64,000 nucleotides of DNA from Actinocorallia longicatena (GTDB lineage Bacteria; Actinomycetota; Actinomycetes; Streptosporangiales; Streptosporangiaceae): NCBI RefSeq assembly GCF_039534125.1, contig NZ_BAAAUV010000006.1, forward strand, positions 1 to 64,000, read 5' to 3'. Shown here one piece after another: positions 48,815 to 57,398 of this stretch. The notes beneath the pieces were generated by a model. It had not been told where the DNA came from and made no database searches. It saw only the letters and a program-made list of their open reading frames with translations. The translations under genes were made by a program, and so were the position numbers. Within the stretch, counting starts at the first letter, position 1; each line of letters begins with the position of its first letter.

Positions 48815-49417
48815 TCAGCCGGTTTCATGGTGGGCGCCGTTCAGGGCCTGCGGGGACTCGGCGATGACGTGTTCGAGGAGGCGGACGAAGACCTCGCGGG
48901 TGGAGTCCCGGCGGCGGACGTCGCACAGGAGGACGGGGACGCCCGGGTTCAGGTCGAGGGCTATCGCGATGTCGGCGGGATCGTGGGAGCCGGTGTCGGG
49001 GAAGCAGTTGACGGCGACCAGGAAGGGGACGCCGCGTTCCTCGAAGTAGTCGATGGCCGGGAAGCAGGTGGTGAGCCTGCGGGTGTCGGCCAGGACGACG
49101 GCACCGAGGGCGCCATAGGTCATCTCGTCCCACATGAACCAGAAGCGGTCCTGGCCGGGCGTCCCGAAGAGATAGAGGACGAGGTCGTCGCGGATGGTGA
49201 TGCGGCCGAAGTCCATCGCCACGGTCGTCGTGGTCTTCCGGTCGACCAGCGCGAGATCGTCGACGCCCACGCTCCGCTCGGTCAGCGGTTCCTCGGTGAA
49301 CAGCGGACGGATCTCGCTCACCGAGCCGACCATCGTGGTCTTGCCCACGCCGAAACCGCCCGCGATGACGATCTTCGTGGTGGTGAGGCGGGCCGTGTCA
49401 GAGGGCTCGGAGCCCAT
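48815..49417 (-). CDS. cvnD: Conservon GTPase-like protein (CvnD)
   Basis: 200 residues. P-loop GGFGVGKTT (20-28), switch II-like LFGTPGQDRFWFMWDEM, and VAVNCF in place of NKxD, as usual in this family. CvnD proteins act with CvnA-C in a membrane signalling complex reminiscent of eukaryotic G-protein systems. Its start overlaps the DUF742 gene by 20 bp. It is the distal gene of the four-gene operon. Two copies of TCAGCCGGTTTCA lie near its 3' end (about 48795-48828), with no clear role. Confidence 0.95.
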   Translation of the reverse strand: MGSEPSDTARLTTTKIVIAGGFGVGKTTMVGSVSEIRPLFTEEPLTERSVGVDDLALVDRKTTTTVAMDFGRITIRDDLVLYLFGTPGQDRFWFMWDEMTYGALGAVVLADTRRLTTCFPAIDYFEERGVPFLVAVNCFPDTGSHDPADIAIALDLNPGVPVLLCDVRRRDSTREVFVRLLEHVIAESPQALNGAHHETG

Positions 49418-49772
49418 TGAGGACCTCCCGGATGATGTGGATGTCGACGGCGCCGTCGTTCCGGGCGGCGGCCGGCCTTGTGATGATCATCCCCCTGTGC
49501 CGCAGGTCGCCCAGGAGGACGCGCGTCACCCCCAGCGGGAGACGCGCGTCAGAGGCCAGGTCGACCACCGAGACGGGCCGCTGGCACAACGTGAGCAGGA
49601 GGTGGTGCTCCGGTTCCGCCCGTGACACGGCGCCGGGTTCGACCCGGGCCTGCACGACCGAGATGAGGTGGAAGGCCTCCCCTTCGGGCTCCGTCCTTCC
49701 GCGGGTCAGCGCGTAGGGCCGGACGATCGGTCCCCGCTCGACCTCCAGCCATCGGTCCGGCTGTTCTTCCAT
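49398..49772 (-). CDS. cvnC: Conservon DUF742 protein (CvnC)
   Basis: 124 residues. DUF742 signature GPIVRPYALTRGRTEP, then CQRPVSVVDLASDARLPLGV and VLLGDLRHRGMIITRP, which form a winged-helix-like fold. It overlaps the CvnB stop by one base (TGATG) and CvnD by 20 bp. It is thought to link the roadblock protein and the GTPase. Confidence 0.94.
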   Translation of the reverse strand: MEEQPDRWLEVERGPIVRPYALTRGRTEPEGEAFHLISVVQARVEPGAVSRAEPEHHLLLTLCQRPVSVVDLASDARLPLGVTRVLLGDLRHRGMIITRPAAARNDGAVDIHIIREVLNGLRAL

Positions 49773-50203
49773 CAGCCTTCAAGACCGTGTGCGGGAACGG
49801 GGGCCTGGCGCGGGGCGGCCTCAAGATGCGCGCCGACCCGCTTGACCAGGACCGTCATCTCGTAGGCGATCTGTCCCGCGTCGGCGTCGAGGTCGGCGTC
49901 GCACAGGACGGCCAGGCAGCTTCCGTCACCCGCGGCGGTGACGAACAGCATGAACGATTCCATCTCGATGACGGTCTGCTGGATCCGTCCCCCGTTGAAG
50001 TGGCGGCCCGCGCCCCTCGCCAGGCCCTGGAGCCCGGCGGCCAGGGCCGACAGATGCTCGGCGTCCTCGCGGGTCAGGTTCTCCGAGGCGGCCATCGTGA
50101 TGCCGTCCCTGGAGAGGATCACCGACTGGCGGACCGCCGGGACGTTGGACACGAACTCGTTGAGCAGCCAGTCCAGCTTGCTGCTGCCCGCCGTGGATTT
50201 CAT
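49772..50203 (-). CDS. cvnB: Conservon roadblock/LC7 protein (CvnB)
   Basis: 143 residues. Roadblock fold: LDWLLNEFVSNVPAVRQSVI, LSRDGITMAASENL, LSALAAGLQGLARG, and IEMESFMLFVTAAGDGSCLA. This MglB-type domain regulates small GTPases. ATG 50203 overlaps the kinase stop (ATGA). A longer in-frame reading upstream lies antisense-like over the kinase gene and is not protein-like. Confidence 0.94.
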   Translation of the reverse strand: MKSTAGSSKLDWLLNEFVSNVPAVRQSVILSRDGITMAASENLTREDAEHLSALAAGLQGLARGAGRHFNGGRIQQTVIEMESFMLFVTAAGDGSCLAVLCDADLDADAGQIAYEMTVLVKRVGAHLEAAPRQAPVPAHGLEG

Positions 50204-52542
50204 GACATCTCCGTAGGGTTCTCGTGGTCGGCCGGGGTCACGTCGGCCTCTCTTCCTCGCCGCCACCCGCTCTGCACGGCCGACATCCGCAGCCGTGCCC
50301 GCTCGGGCGAGCGCTCGGTGACGGGCTCGCGTTCCCCGGCCTCTTCGGCGGGGTCGACCGTGCGCAGGCTCGGCGTCATGTTCACTCCGCGGGTGCGGAC
50401 CGGCAGCCCCGCGTGCAGGGGGCCCTCGGCGGCGCTGCCCCGGGAGGCCTGCGCGATCCGGCGGCCGCCGGGTTCCCGGGGTCCGGCGTGGCGTCCCGTG
50501 GCGGCGGGCGAGGTTCCCGGCTTCAGCGCACGGGCGTCCGGCGGGACGGACGCCTCCCCGGCGTCCTGGACGTTGACGGCCGGGCCGCGCAGGCGGCCCG
50601 ACCCGGCCTCGCGTGAGGCATTCCGGTCGCCGAGGCCGGCCGTCCCGTCGCGGGCGACGAGGATCTCGCTGGGGATCAGCACGATCGCGGTCGCGCCGCC
50701 GAACGGCGAGGGCCGCAGCATGACCTTGATGCCGTGCCTGGCCGCCAGCCTGGCGGCCACGAACAGGCCGAGCTGGTCGGTGTCGACGATGTCGAGGTCG
50801 GGCGGGTTGGCCAGCCATTCGTTGATCTGCTCGTACGCCTGCTGCGTCATTCCGAGGCCACGGTCCTCGATCTCCACGACGCAGCCGTTGCCGGCCTCGC
50901 TCGCCGAGACGTCGACCTCGGTGCCCGGCGGGGAGAAGGAGGTGGCGTTCTCGATGAGCTCGGCGAGCAGATGGATGACGTCGGTCGCGGCCGCACCGGA
51001 GACTCCGTCGTCGGTGGTCCTGACGACCGACACCCGGGTGTACTGCTCGATCTCCGCGATGGCGGCCCGCAGGACGTCGATCATCCGGACCGGCTGCTTC
51101 CAGCCGCGGGCCGGAACCGTCCCGGAGAGGATGATCAGGTTCTCCGCCTGGCGGCGCATGCGGGTCGTGAGGTGGTCGAGCTTGAACAGGTCGGCGAGGT
51201 TGTCGGCCTCGGCGCGGCTCTCCAGCTGGTCGAGCATGACGAGCTGCCGCTGGAGCAGGGACTGGTTGCGGCGGGCGATGTTCAGGAAGATCCGGCTGGA
51301 CCCGCGGCGGAGGTCGGCCTCGCCGACGGCGGCCGCGACGGCGGTGCGCTGGGTCGCGGCGAAGGCCTCGGCGACCTCGCCGACCTCGCGGATCCGGCTG
51401 GGACGCCACACGGGCATCTCCTCGGCCATGTCGACCTCGGCCCCCGAACGCAGCCTGGCCACCAGATGCGGCAGCCGGCCGACCGCCAGCTCGCGGGCCT
51501 CGTCGCGCAGGCGCAGGAGCTCGCGCAGCAGGGTCCGGGCGAAGCGGACGGACAGCACGATCGACAGCAGGACGGCGATGAGCCCCAGCCCGCCGAGGAG
51601 TCCCGCGCGGAGGAGGATCCGCTCGCCGAAGGCGTCGCCCTCGTCGCCGTACTGGTCGGAGACCGCGTAGTGCGCCATGCCGATCGTGGTCTTGGCCGCC
51701 TTCACCGTGGAGCCCCACAGCGCGGGGTCGACGGTGATCCGGTTGCCGGGAGCGGCGACGATCTGCTCCTCCATGGTGCGGAGCCGCTGGTAGTCCGGGC
51801 CCTCCAGGACCTTCCGCAGGTAGGTCTCGTAGAGATCGTCGGGCATGTTGGCCCGCTCCAGGTCCCACAGGAGCCGCTGCTCGCGGACGGTGCCGACGAA
51901 GGCGTCGCGGTCGTTGCGGCTCATCTGGCCGCCGTTGGCGAAGGCGGCGGTGAGAAGGATGCTCTCCCGGGTGATGCGCTCCATCGCCCGGCCGCCGTTG
52001 ATGGTCGCGTTGACCGCCCGGCTGAGCCGCTGGTCGCTGAAGACGTTCGTGGACTCGTACATCAGGTACAGCGCGTCGTACATGGCGTTGTAGGCGTCGA
52101 AGATCCGCACCCGGTCGGCCGAGCGGTCGTCGACCTGCTTGCGCACCTCGGGCAGCCGTTCGAGCTGGGCCGCCATCTCCCTGGCGCGGGTGGTGTACTC
52201 GGCGCCGTTGCCCTGGGGGCGGGACACCCGATCCACGGTCGCGCGGTACCGGGCCACGATGTCGTCGGTGCGCAGCCGCTGGCTCCTCAGCACGTCGCCT
52301 TTGGCCCTGGGCGTGGCCAGGAACTGGGCGGTATCAATGCGCTCGGCCGACAACTCCGCGTCAAGCTCTTTGTCAAGATCAGCGAGCTGCCTGCTGTCTT
52401 TGTCGAAAATGCGATTCTGCAATGCGCTGTCCACCGTGGTCACGGCGAGATAGCCCCACAGAAGTGTGAGCGTGGTCAGCGGGATCAGCAGAAGCGGAAT
52501 GAGCCTCGTTCGCAGGGAGCGGCTACGGGGGGACTTGCTCAT
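50200..52542 (-). CDS. cvnA: Conservon sensor histidine kinase-like protein (CvnA)
   Basis: 780 residues. First membrane helix RLIPLLLIPLTTLTLLWGYL, then a large outside sensor of the nitrate-sensor (NIT) type, the second helix AGLLGGLGLIAVLLSIVLSV near 315-335, a HAMP-like linker, and the dimerisation region RRNQSLLQRQLVMLDQLE. The ATPase has LLAELIENATSFSPPGTEVD (N box), IEDRGLGM (G1) and GLFVAARLAARHGIKV. The C-terminal ~150 residues are disordered and Arg/Pro-rich. The stop is coupled to CvnB. The promoter probably lies in 52543-52864. Confidence 0.95.
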   Translation of the reverse strand: MSKSPRSRSLRTRLIPLLLIPLTTLTLLWGYLAVTTVDSALQNRIFDKDSRQLADLDKELDAELSAERIDTAQFLATPRAKGDVLRSQRLRTDDIVARYRATVDRVSRPQGNGAEYTTRAREMAAQLERLPEVRKQVDDRSADRVRIFDAYNAMYDALYLMYESTNVFSDQRLSRAVNATINGGRAMERITRESILLTAAFANGGQMSRNDRDAFVGTVREQRLLWDLERANMPDDLYETYLRKVLEGPDYQRLRTMEEQIVAAPGNRITVDPALWGSTVKAAKTTIGMAHYAVSDQYGDEGDAFGERILLRAGLLGGLGLIAVLLSIVLSVRFARTLLRELLRLRDEARELAVGRLPHLVARLRSGAEVDMAEEMPVWRPSRIREVGEVAEAFAATQRTAVAAAVGEADLRRGSSRIFLNIARRNQSLLQRQLVMLDQLESRAEADNLADLFKLDHLTTRMRRQAENLIILSGTVPARGWKQPVRMIDVLRAAIAEIEQYTRVSVVRTTDDGVSGAAATDVIHLLAELIENATSFSPPGTEVDVSASEAGNGCVVEIEDRGLGMTQQAYEQINEWLANPPDLDIVDTDQLGLFVAARLAARHGIKVMLRPSPFGGATAIVLIPSEILVARDGTAGLGDRNASREAGSGRLRGPAVNVQDAGEASVPPDARALKPGTSPAATGRHAGPREPGGRRIAQASRGSAAEGPLHAGLPVRTRGVNMTPSLRTVDPAEEAGEREPVTERSPERARLRMSAVQSGWRRGREADVTPADHENPTEMS

Positions 52543-52864
52543 GACACTCCGTGACGAATGGCGTGGTTGCCCTCATCGCAGAGCACCGCCGATCGGCTTT
52601 CTGACGACGGGGGTCGACGAGTGGACCAGAGGCTAGCCCAACCGAACAGTGAAATCTATTTAAGTTTGGAAATAGTGCCAGAAAAGCTACAAGGCACCCA
52701 GAGGCCGCGAAACAAGATCTTCACGGTGCGAATCAGGCGGCGTCCCTATTCGCCCATTTTCCCCCATCATGGCCGATGAGAGTTTCACGAACAACTGCCG
52801 AGAGTGACGGACGGACCGAATGGCATTCTGTATTCGGCCCTGAATCGATCGGCTCGAATCGGCG
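52543..52864. other. 322-bp intergenic region upstream of the conservon
   Basis: Distinctly less GC-rich than its surroundings, mainly 52650-52850. It should hold the conservon promoter and the end of the DUF574 methyltransferase transcript. I see no convincing -35/-10 pair, no strong hairpin and no protein-like open frame. Confidence 0.55.
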
Positions 52865-53683
52865 TCAGGCTTTGCGCGCGACGGCGCCGACGGCCCAGTA
52901 GCCGTCCAGGTTCACGAGAGGCTCACCCGGGTCGGGACGCCAGGCCGGCAGCGGGACGAGACCCGGCGGGACGATCTCCAGGCCGTCGAGGAACCGGGCG
53001 ACGTCCACCCGCTCCCTGGCCCGTTCCCGCTCCCCCGTCACCAGGCGGGTGTCGCGGTACACGTCGCCGAGCCGCTCCGCCTTCTCCCTGCACAGGTCGC
53101 CGATCGGATGGGAGAGCAGAAGATGACTGCCGGGGGCGATCCGGCCGGCCACCCGCTCGACGATCCCGGTCGCCGCCTCGTCGTCGAGGATCACCGCGAG
53201 CAGGCCCTGCATGATGACGCCCGTCGGGCGGTCGAGGTCGATCAGCTCGGCCACCTCGGGCCGGTCGAGCAGCGCGTCGGGGTTCCGCACGTCGGCGAGC
53301 AGCACGCCGGCCCCCTCCCCCTTCTCCAGGATCGCCTGGCCGTGGCGGACGACGACGGGGTCGTTGTCGACGTAGAGGACCTTCGATCCGGGCGCCGCCT
53401 CCTCGAGGATCTGGTGGACGCTTCCCCCCGTCGGCAGCCCGCAGCCGAGGTCGATGAACTGCCGCACCCCCTGCGCGGCCATGTACCTGACGGCCCGCCC
53501 GAGGAACCTCCGCCCGTCCCTGGTGATGGACTGGAGCTCCGGAGCGACCGCGAGCAGCGCGTCGCCCACCTCGCGGTCGGTGGCGAAGTTGTCCTTGCCG
53601 CCCCGCAGGTAGTCGATGATCCGCGCCTCCGACGGCACGGACGGATCGAACTGCCCCGTTTCACCGCAACCGCCATTTTTCAC
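52865..53683 (-). CDS. SAM-dependent methyltransferase, SAV2177/DUF574 family
   Basis: 272 residues from GTG 53683. Family start FDPSVPSEARIIDYLRGGKD followed by NFATDREVGDAL; SAM site QFIDLGCGLPTGGSVHQILE and LYVDNDPVVVRHGQAI; C terminus PPGLVPLPAWRP. It is the same length as the paralogue at 35571-36389 and shares all motifs, with many substitutions, so the duplication is old. It is encoded directly upstream of the conservon in the same direction, 322 bp away. The substrate is unknown. Confidence 0.93.
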   Translation of the reverse strand: MKNGGCGETGQFDPSVPSEARIIDYLRGGKDNFATDREVGDALLAVAPELQSITRDGRRFLGRAVRYMAAQGVRQFIDLGCGLPTGGSVHQILEEAAPGSKVLYVDNDPVVVRHGQAILEKGEGAGVLLADVRNPDALLDRPEVAELIDLDRPTGVIMQGLLAVILDDEAATGIVERVAGRIAPGSHLLLSHPIGDLCREKAERLGDVYRDTRLVTGERERARERVDVARFLDGLEIVPPGLVPLPAWRPDPGEPLVNLDGYWAVGAVARKA

Positions 53684-53766
53684 AGCGTCACGCTAGCATC
53701 ACCGCTCGCTTTTGGAGCGTCCGGCGGGACCGGCGGACGGTCCGGGCTCCCCCGGAGATCGCTACT

Positions 53767-54546
53767 GTGGTGGGCGTGGTGCGACCCGATCCAGTTCGAG
53801 CCGAGGGGCCCTCCCGGGCGAAGCCCCATCAGGTCGCCGACGCGATCCGGGCGCTGATCGTCAGCGGGGAGCTCTCCGAGGGCGACTCGCTGGGCCGCGA
53901 GCCCGAGCTCATCGAGCGGTTCGGGGTCTCGAGGCCGTCCCTGCGCGAGGCCCTGCGGATCCTCGAGGCGGACGGCTTGATCACCGTCGTGCGCGGGGTG
54001 TACGGCGGCGTGATCGTCCACCAGCCGGACCAGCGGATGACCGCCCGCACCGGCTCCCTGGTCCTGCGCGCCCGCAACGTCCCGCTCGCCGACGTCTTCG
54101 AGGCCAGGGCGATGCTGGAACCGCTGGCGGTCCGCAGGATCGCCTCCCGGCGGAACCGGGCGGCCGCCCTCGCGGAACTGCGCGCCCTGATCGTCCAGGA
54201 GGAGCGTGCGATCGAGGACCCCGAGCGGTTCGGCTACGCCAACGCCGCCTTCCACGAGCGGCTGATGCAGCTCGGCGGCAACCAGACGCTCACCGTCCTC
54301 ACCGAGATGCTGACCGAGATCGTGGTCCGGTCGGTCGCCGAGGTGAGCCGGGCGGACGACCCCACGGGCTCGGTGGCCGTCCGCCGCCGGGGACTGCGCT
54401 CGCAGCGGCGGCTCCTCGAGCTGATCGAGGCCGGAGACGCCACCGCCGCCGAGGAGCACTGGCGCAGCCACATGGCCGTCGTCGGCCGGGTCATGCTGGG
54501 ACAGCGCGCTTCGAAGGTCGTCGAGCTCCTCGTCCGCGACCCCTGA
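53767..54546 (+). CDS. FadR/GntR-family transcriptional regulator
   Basis: 259 residues from GTG 53767. The winged helix is DAIRALIVSGELSEGDSLGR, ELIERFGVSRPSLREALRIL, then DGLITVVRGVYGG. The all-helical FCD ligand domain follows (VFEARAMLEPLAVRRIASRR ... FHERLMQLGGNQTLTVLTEM), ending in EEHWRSHMAVVGRVM. FCD proteins sense acyl-CoA, organic acids or sugars acids. It is convergent with the thioesterase gene and may control the nearby catabolic operon. Confidence 0.93.
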   Translation: MVGVVRPDPVRAEGPSRAKPHQVADAIRALIVSGELSEGDSLGREPELIERFGVSRPSLREALRILEADGLITVVRGVYGGVIVHQPDQRMTARTGSLVLRARNVPLADVFEARAMLEPLAVRRIASRRNRAAALAELRALIVQEERAIEDPERFGYANAAFHERLMQLGGNQTLTVLTEMLTEIVVRSVAEVSRADDPTGSVAVRRRGLRSQRRLLELIEAGDATAAEEHWRSHMAVVGRVMLGQRASKVVELLVRDP

Positions 54547-54567
54547 GCGGCGCACTCCGCGGGCGGG

Positions 54568-55380
54568 CTACTCGCGGACGACGCGTTCGCGTTCCTCCAC
54601 CACCTGGGTCTGCGCCGAGCGTCCGAGCGGTCCCGAACGGTCGTAGAGGTCGCCGGCCCCCAGTCCGCGGCCGTTCGGTCCGACCGTACCTGTGCTGATG
54701 AGGCCCACCCAGGAGCCGGACAGCTCACGCGGCAGGTGCAGGGTCAGCTCGGTGTTCATGTAGCTCCACCGGTCGAACGGGAGCATCGCTCCCGTCGCGG
54801 CCGAGCCGTAGTCCGCCGCGGCGGCGATCCGGGAGAGGGGCGGCGTCGGCTCGCCCTCCACCACGGAGACCAGGAGGTTGATCCACATGCCGACCGTGTT
54901 CGCCCCGAGGTCCGCCGAGCGCAGCGACCGGACGGACACCGCGCCGCTGTCGAAGGAGTCCCAGCCGATCGCCTCCCGCACCCCGGGCCGCGGCCGGCTC
55001 AGATCCGGTTCGGGAAGCCCGGCGAACGGGCCCGCGGCGCCGGCCAGGCCGGCGGGCAGATCGAGGACGGCTTCCCGGACCGCGACGCACCGGGCCTCGG
55101 CCACGGGGGTGCCGCCCTCCAGCAGGGTGACCGACTGGCGCACCACCCGGCGGCCGCCCTCGGGCGGTGAGACCTCCAGGGTCAGCGGCTTGGCGGGCAC
55201 CGGTGCGAGCAGCTCGAAGGTGACCCGGGCCGGATTCCAGCCGGGAACCTGGATCGCGCTCGCGAGCAGGGCCGCGACCGCGCCCCCGTGCAGCGCGTCC
55301 GGCCGCCAGGGGCCCCGCGCGTGGTCGGTGGGCAGGAGCTGCGAGCCCGACCGTTCGAAGAGCGCGCCGGGGCCGCTCAT
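54568..55380 (-). CDS. Acyl-CoA thioesterase-like protein (double hotdog)
   Basis: 270 residues. N-terminal hotdog: PDALHGGAVAALLASAIQVP, VTFELLAPVPAKPLTLEVSP, RRVVRQSVTLLEGGTPVAEA. C-terminal hotdog: AAADYGSAATGAMLPFDRWS, YMNTELTLHLPRELSGSWVG, LISTGTVGPNGRGLGAGDLY. This is the TesB-like/acyl-CoA thioesterase II arrangement. ATG 55380 overlaps the TetR stop (ATGA). It would release CoA from intermediates of the adjoining pathway. Confidence 0.85.
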   Translation of the reverse strand: MSGPGALFERSGSQLLPTDHARGPWRPDALHGGAVAALLASAIQVPGWNPARVTFELLAPVPAKPLTLEVSPPEGGRRVVRQSVTLLEGGTPVAEARCVAVREAVLDLPAGLAGAAGPFAGLPEPDLSRPRPGVREAIGWDSFDSGAVSVRSLRSADLGANTVGMWINLLVSVVEGEPTPPLSRIAAAADYGSAATGAMLPFDRWSYMNTELTLHLPRELSGSWVGLISTGTVGPNGRGLGAGDLYDRSGPLGRSAQTQVVEERERVVRE

Positions 55381-56018
55381 GAGGCGGCCCTCGGCTCGGC
55401 GGCCCCGGCCCGGACCGGGTTGACGACGGCGCCGACACCGGGTGCCAGCCATCGGCGCAGGAAGTCGCGGAACTGTTCCGTCGTCCGCTCGGGGCCGCCC
55501 GGATCGAGCAGGAAGGACTGGATGACGCGGAGCGTCCACTCGATCAGCTCCTCGCGCTGCGCGGGGCTGATGCCCGAGGCGTCCCAGTCGACCCCCGCCT
55601 GGTCCAGCAGGGTCCGGCCGATGGTGCGGGCGGCGTCGGAGGTGACGCCCTGGAGCAGGGAGTTGCGGCCCGAACCGCCCAGCAGCAGCCGCAGGTACGG
55701 CTCGCTCGGGATGTGGCGGACCGTGTAGACCACGGCCTCGACCAGCGCCTCACCGGGATCGTCGATCCTGCGGAGCCTGCGGGACAGACGCTTCAGGAAC
55801 GGCTTGGTGCCCTCCAGCGCGGCCGCCGTCAGCAGGGCGTCGGTACCGGGGAAGTAGCGGTACACCGTCGGACGGCTGATGCCCAGGGCCGTCGCGACGT
55901 GGGCGATCGTCGTGGTGCCGCCCAGTTCCTCGACGCAGCGATGCGTCATGTCCATGATCCGGGCGACGGCCTCCGCATCGCTCGCCGGAGGTGATCCACC
56001 CCATCCGTGTGTCCGCAT
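55377..56018 (-). CDS. TetR-family regulator of the P450 operon
   Basis: 213 residues. Helix-turn-helix TTTIAHVATALGISRPTVYR then YFPGTDALLTAAAL. A QsdR-like helical ligand domain follows. It is divergent from the P450 gene across 87 bp and coupled to a thioesterase gene, so it is the likely local repressor of the catabolic operon. ATG 56018 shows no clear Shine-Dalgarno. Confidence 0.92.
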   Translation of the reverse strand: MRTHGWGGSPPASDAEAVARIMDMTHRCVEELGGTTTIAHVATALGISRPTVYRYFPGTDALLTAAALEGTKPFLKRLSRRLRRIDDPGEALVEAVVYTVRHIPSEPYLRLLLGGSGRNSLLQGVTSDAARTIGRTLLDQAGVDWDASGISPAQREELIEWTLRVIQSFLLDPGGPERTTEQFRDFLRRWLAPGVGAVVNPVRAGAAEPRAAS

Positions 56019-56039
56019 GGGGTGAAGGTACCGCGTCCC

Positions 56040-56068
56040 TTGACAAGACACCAAGTAAAATGTGTAAC
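56040..56068 (+). promoter_or_regulatory. Promoter of the P450 catabolic operon
   Basis: Consensus -35 TTGACA (56040-56045), 17-bp spacer, -10 TGTAAC (56063-56068), 38 bp before ATG 56106. ACAC/GTGT halves overlapping the spacer and -10 could be a TetR operator. Confidence 0.65.
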
Positions 56069-56105
56069 GTCGTGGCGAATCCTCCACCACCCCGGACGGA
56101 GCCAG

Positions 56106-57398
56106 ATGGACGACGTGCGGCAACCCCAGACGGCTCCCGAGGGAGCCGCGCGGGTAGCGGACCACTGCGATGTCAGCCTGAGCGATCCCCGTACCTTCGT
56201 CACCGGTCCGCCGCACGCGGCGTTCGACCTCCTGCGCGCGGCGGCTCCGGTCGCCTGGCAGGACGAGCGGGCCGTCGCCCTGCGCGCCAGCGAGGCCTCC
56301 AGCGGCGTCCCCGCGCCGCCCTCCCCCGGGTTCTGGGCGGTGACCGGCCATGAGCTGGTCCACCGGCTGTCCCGCGAACCCGGTCTGTTCTCCAGCTACC
56401 TGGGCGGCGTCCAGATGTTCACGGCCGACGAGATCACCCTCGCGGGCCTGCGGCTGATGATGCTCACCATGGACCCGCCGGAGCACTCCCGGCTGCGCAA
56501 GATCGTCTCTCCGGCGTTCATGCCGAAGGCGATCGGCGCGCTCCGGACCTCCATCGCGCGGCACGCCCGCGACCTCGCCGACGACATCGCGGGCGCCGGG
56601 ACCATCGACCTGGTCACGACCGTCTCCAAGGAGCTCCCGACCCGGGTGCTGGCCGAGCTGCTCGGGATGCCCGAAGCCGACCGGCATCTGATCGTCAAGT
56701 GGTCCGACGCCATGATCGGTTTCGAGGACGCCGAGCTCGCGGGCGACCCGATGGCGGCCGTGGCGATGTTCTCCGAGGCCATCGAGTACGGCAAGGAGGT
56801 CGCCGCGGACCGCCGCGGGCGCCCGACCGCCGACATCATGTCCGTCATCGCCAACACCGAGATCGACGGCGAGCGCCTCACCGACGACGAGTTCTGCATG
56901 TTCTGGATCCTCCTCGTCATCGCGGGCAACGAGACCACCAGGAACTCGCTGTCGGGAGCCGTCATCGCGCTCCAGGAGCAGGGCCTGTGGACGGAGCTGG
57001 CCCGCGATCCCGGGCTGCTCGCCACCGGGACCGACGAACTGGTCCGCCACGTCACCCCGGTCATGCAGTTCCGGCGGACCGCGACCCGGGACACCGAGCT
57101 CGCCGGGCAGCGGATCCGCGCGGGCGACAAGGTCGTCCTCTGGTACAGCGCCGCCAACCGCGACCCCTCGGTCTTCGCCGACCCCCACCGCCTCGACCTG
57201 CGCCGCGACCCCAACCCGCATCTCGCGTTCGGCATCGGCCCGCACTTCTGCCTCGGGTCGCGGCTCGCGAAGCTGGAGATATCGATCATGCTCACCGAGC
57301 TGCTCACCCGCTTTCCGCGGCTGCGCATCGACGGCGACGTCCGCCGGATCACCTCCAGTTTCATCGCGGGCGTCGAGCACCTGCCGGTGACGCTGTGA
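56106..57398 (+). CDS. Cytochrome P450
   Basis: 430 residues from ATG 56106. I-helix oxygen motif AGNETT (273-278), K-helix ExxR as ELVR (311-314), and heme loop FGIGPHFCLG with the thiolate ligand C382. The sequence around MLTMDPPEHSRLRKIVSPAF and the FRRTATRDTELAG stretch resemble the CYP124/125/142 group, which hydroxylate terminal methyls of steroids and branched lipids; this resemblance is by eye. It is first in an eight-gene-scale operon whose genes overlap (GTGA with the ligase), so it probably starts the pathway by activating an alkyl end. Confidence 0.96.
   Translation: MDDVRQPQTAPEGAARVADHCDVSLSDPRTFVTGPPHAAFDLLRAAAPVAWQDERAVALRASEASSGVPAPPSPGFWAVTGHELVHRLSREPGLFSSYLGGVQMFTADEITLAGLRLMMLTMDPPEHSRLRKIVSPAFMPKAIGALRTSIARHARDLADDIAGAGTIDLVTTVSKELPTRVLAELLGMPEADRHLIVKWSDAMIGFEDAELAGDPMAAVAMFSEAIEYGKEVAADRRGRPTADIMSVIANTEIDGERLTDDEFCMFWILLVIAGNETTRNSLSGAVIALQEQGLWTELARDPGLLATGTDELVRHVTPVMQFRRTATRDTELAGQRIRAGDKVVLWYSAANRDPSVFADPHRLDLRRDPNPHLAFGIGPHFCLGSRLAKLEISIMLTELLTRFPRLRIDGDVRRITSSFIAGVEHLPVTL

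Noticed and set aside
48795..48828. Two copies of TCAGCCGGTTTCA as an attachment site
   Set aside because: They are short, 21 bp apart, partly coding for the CvnD C terminus, and no integrase or tRNA is nearby.
49090..49120. CvnD NCF replacing NKxD as a lost GTPase motif
   Set aside because: VNCF is the usual form in conservon CvnD proteins, so it is not a defect.
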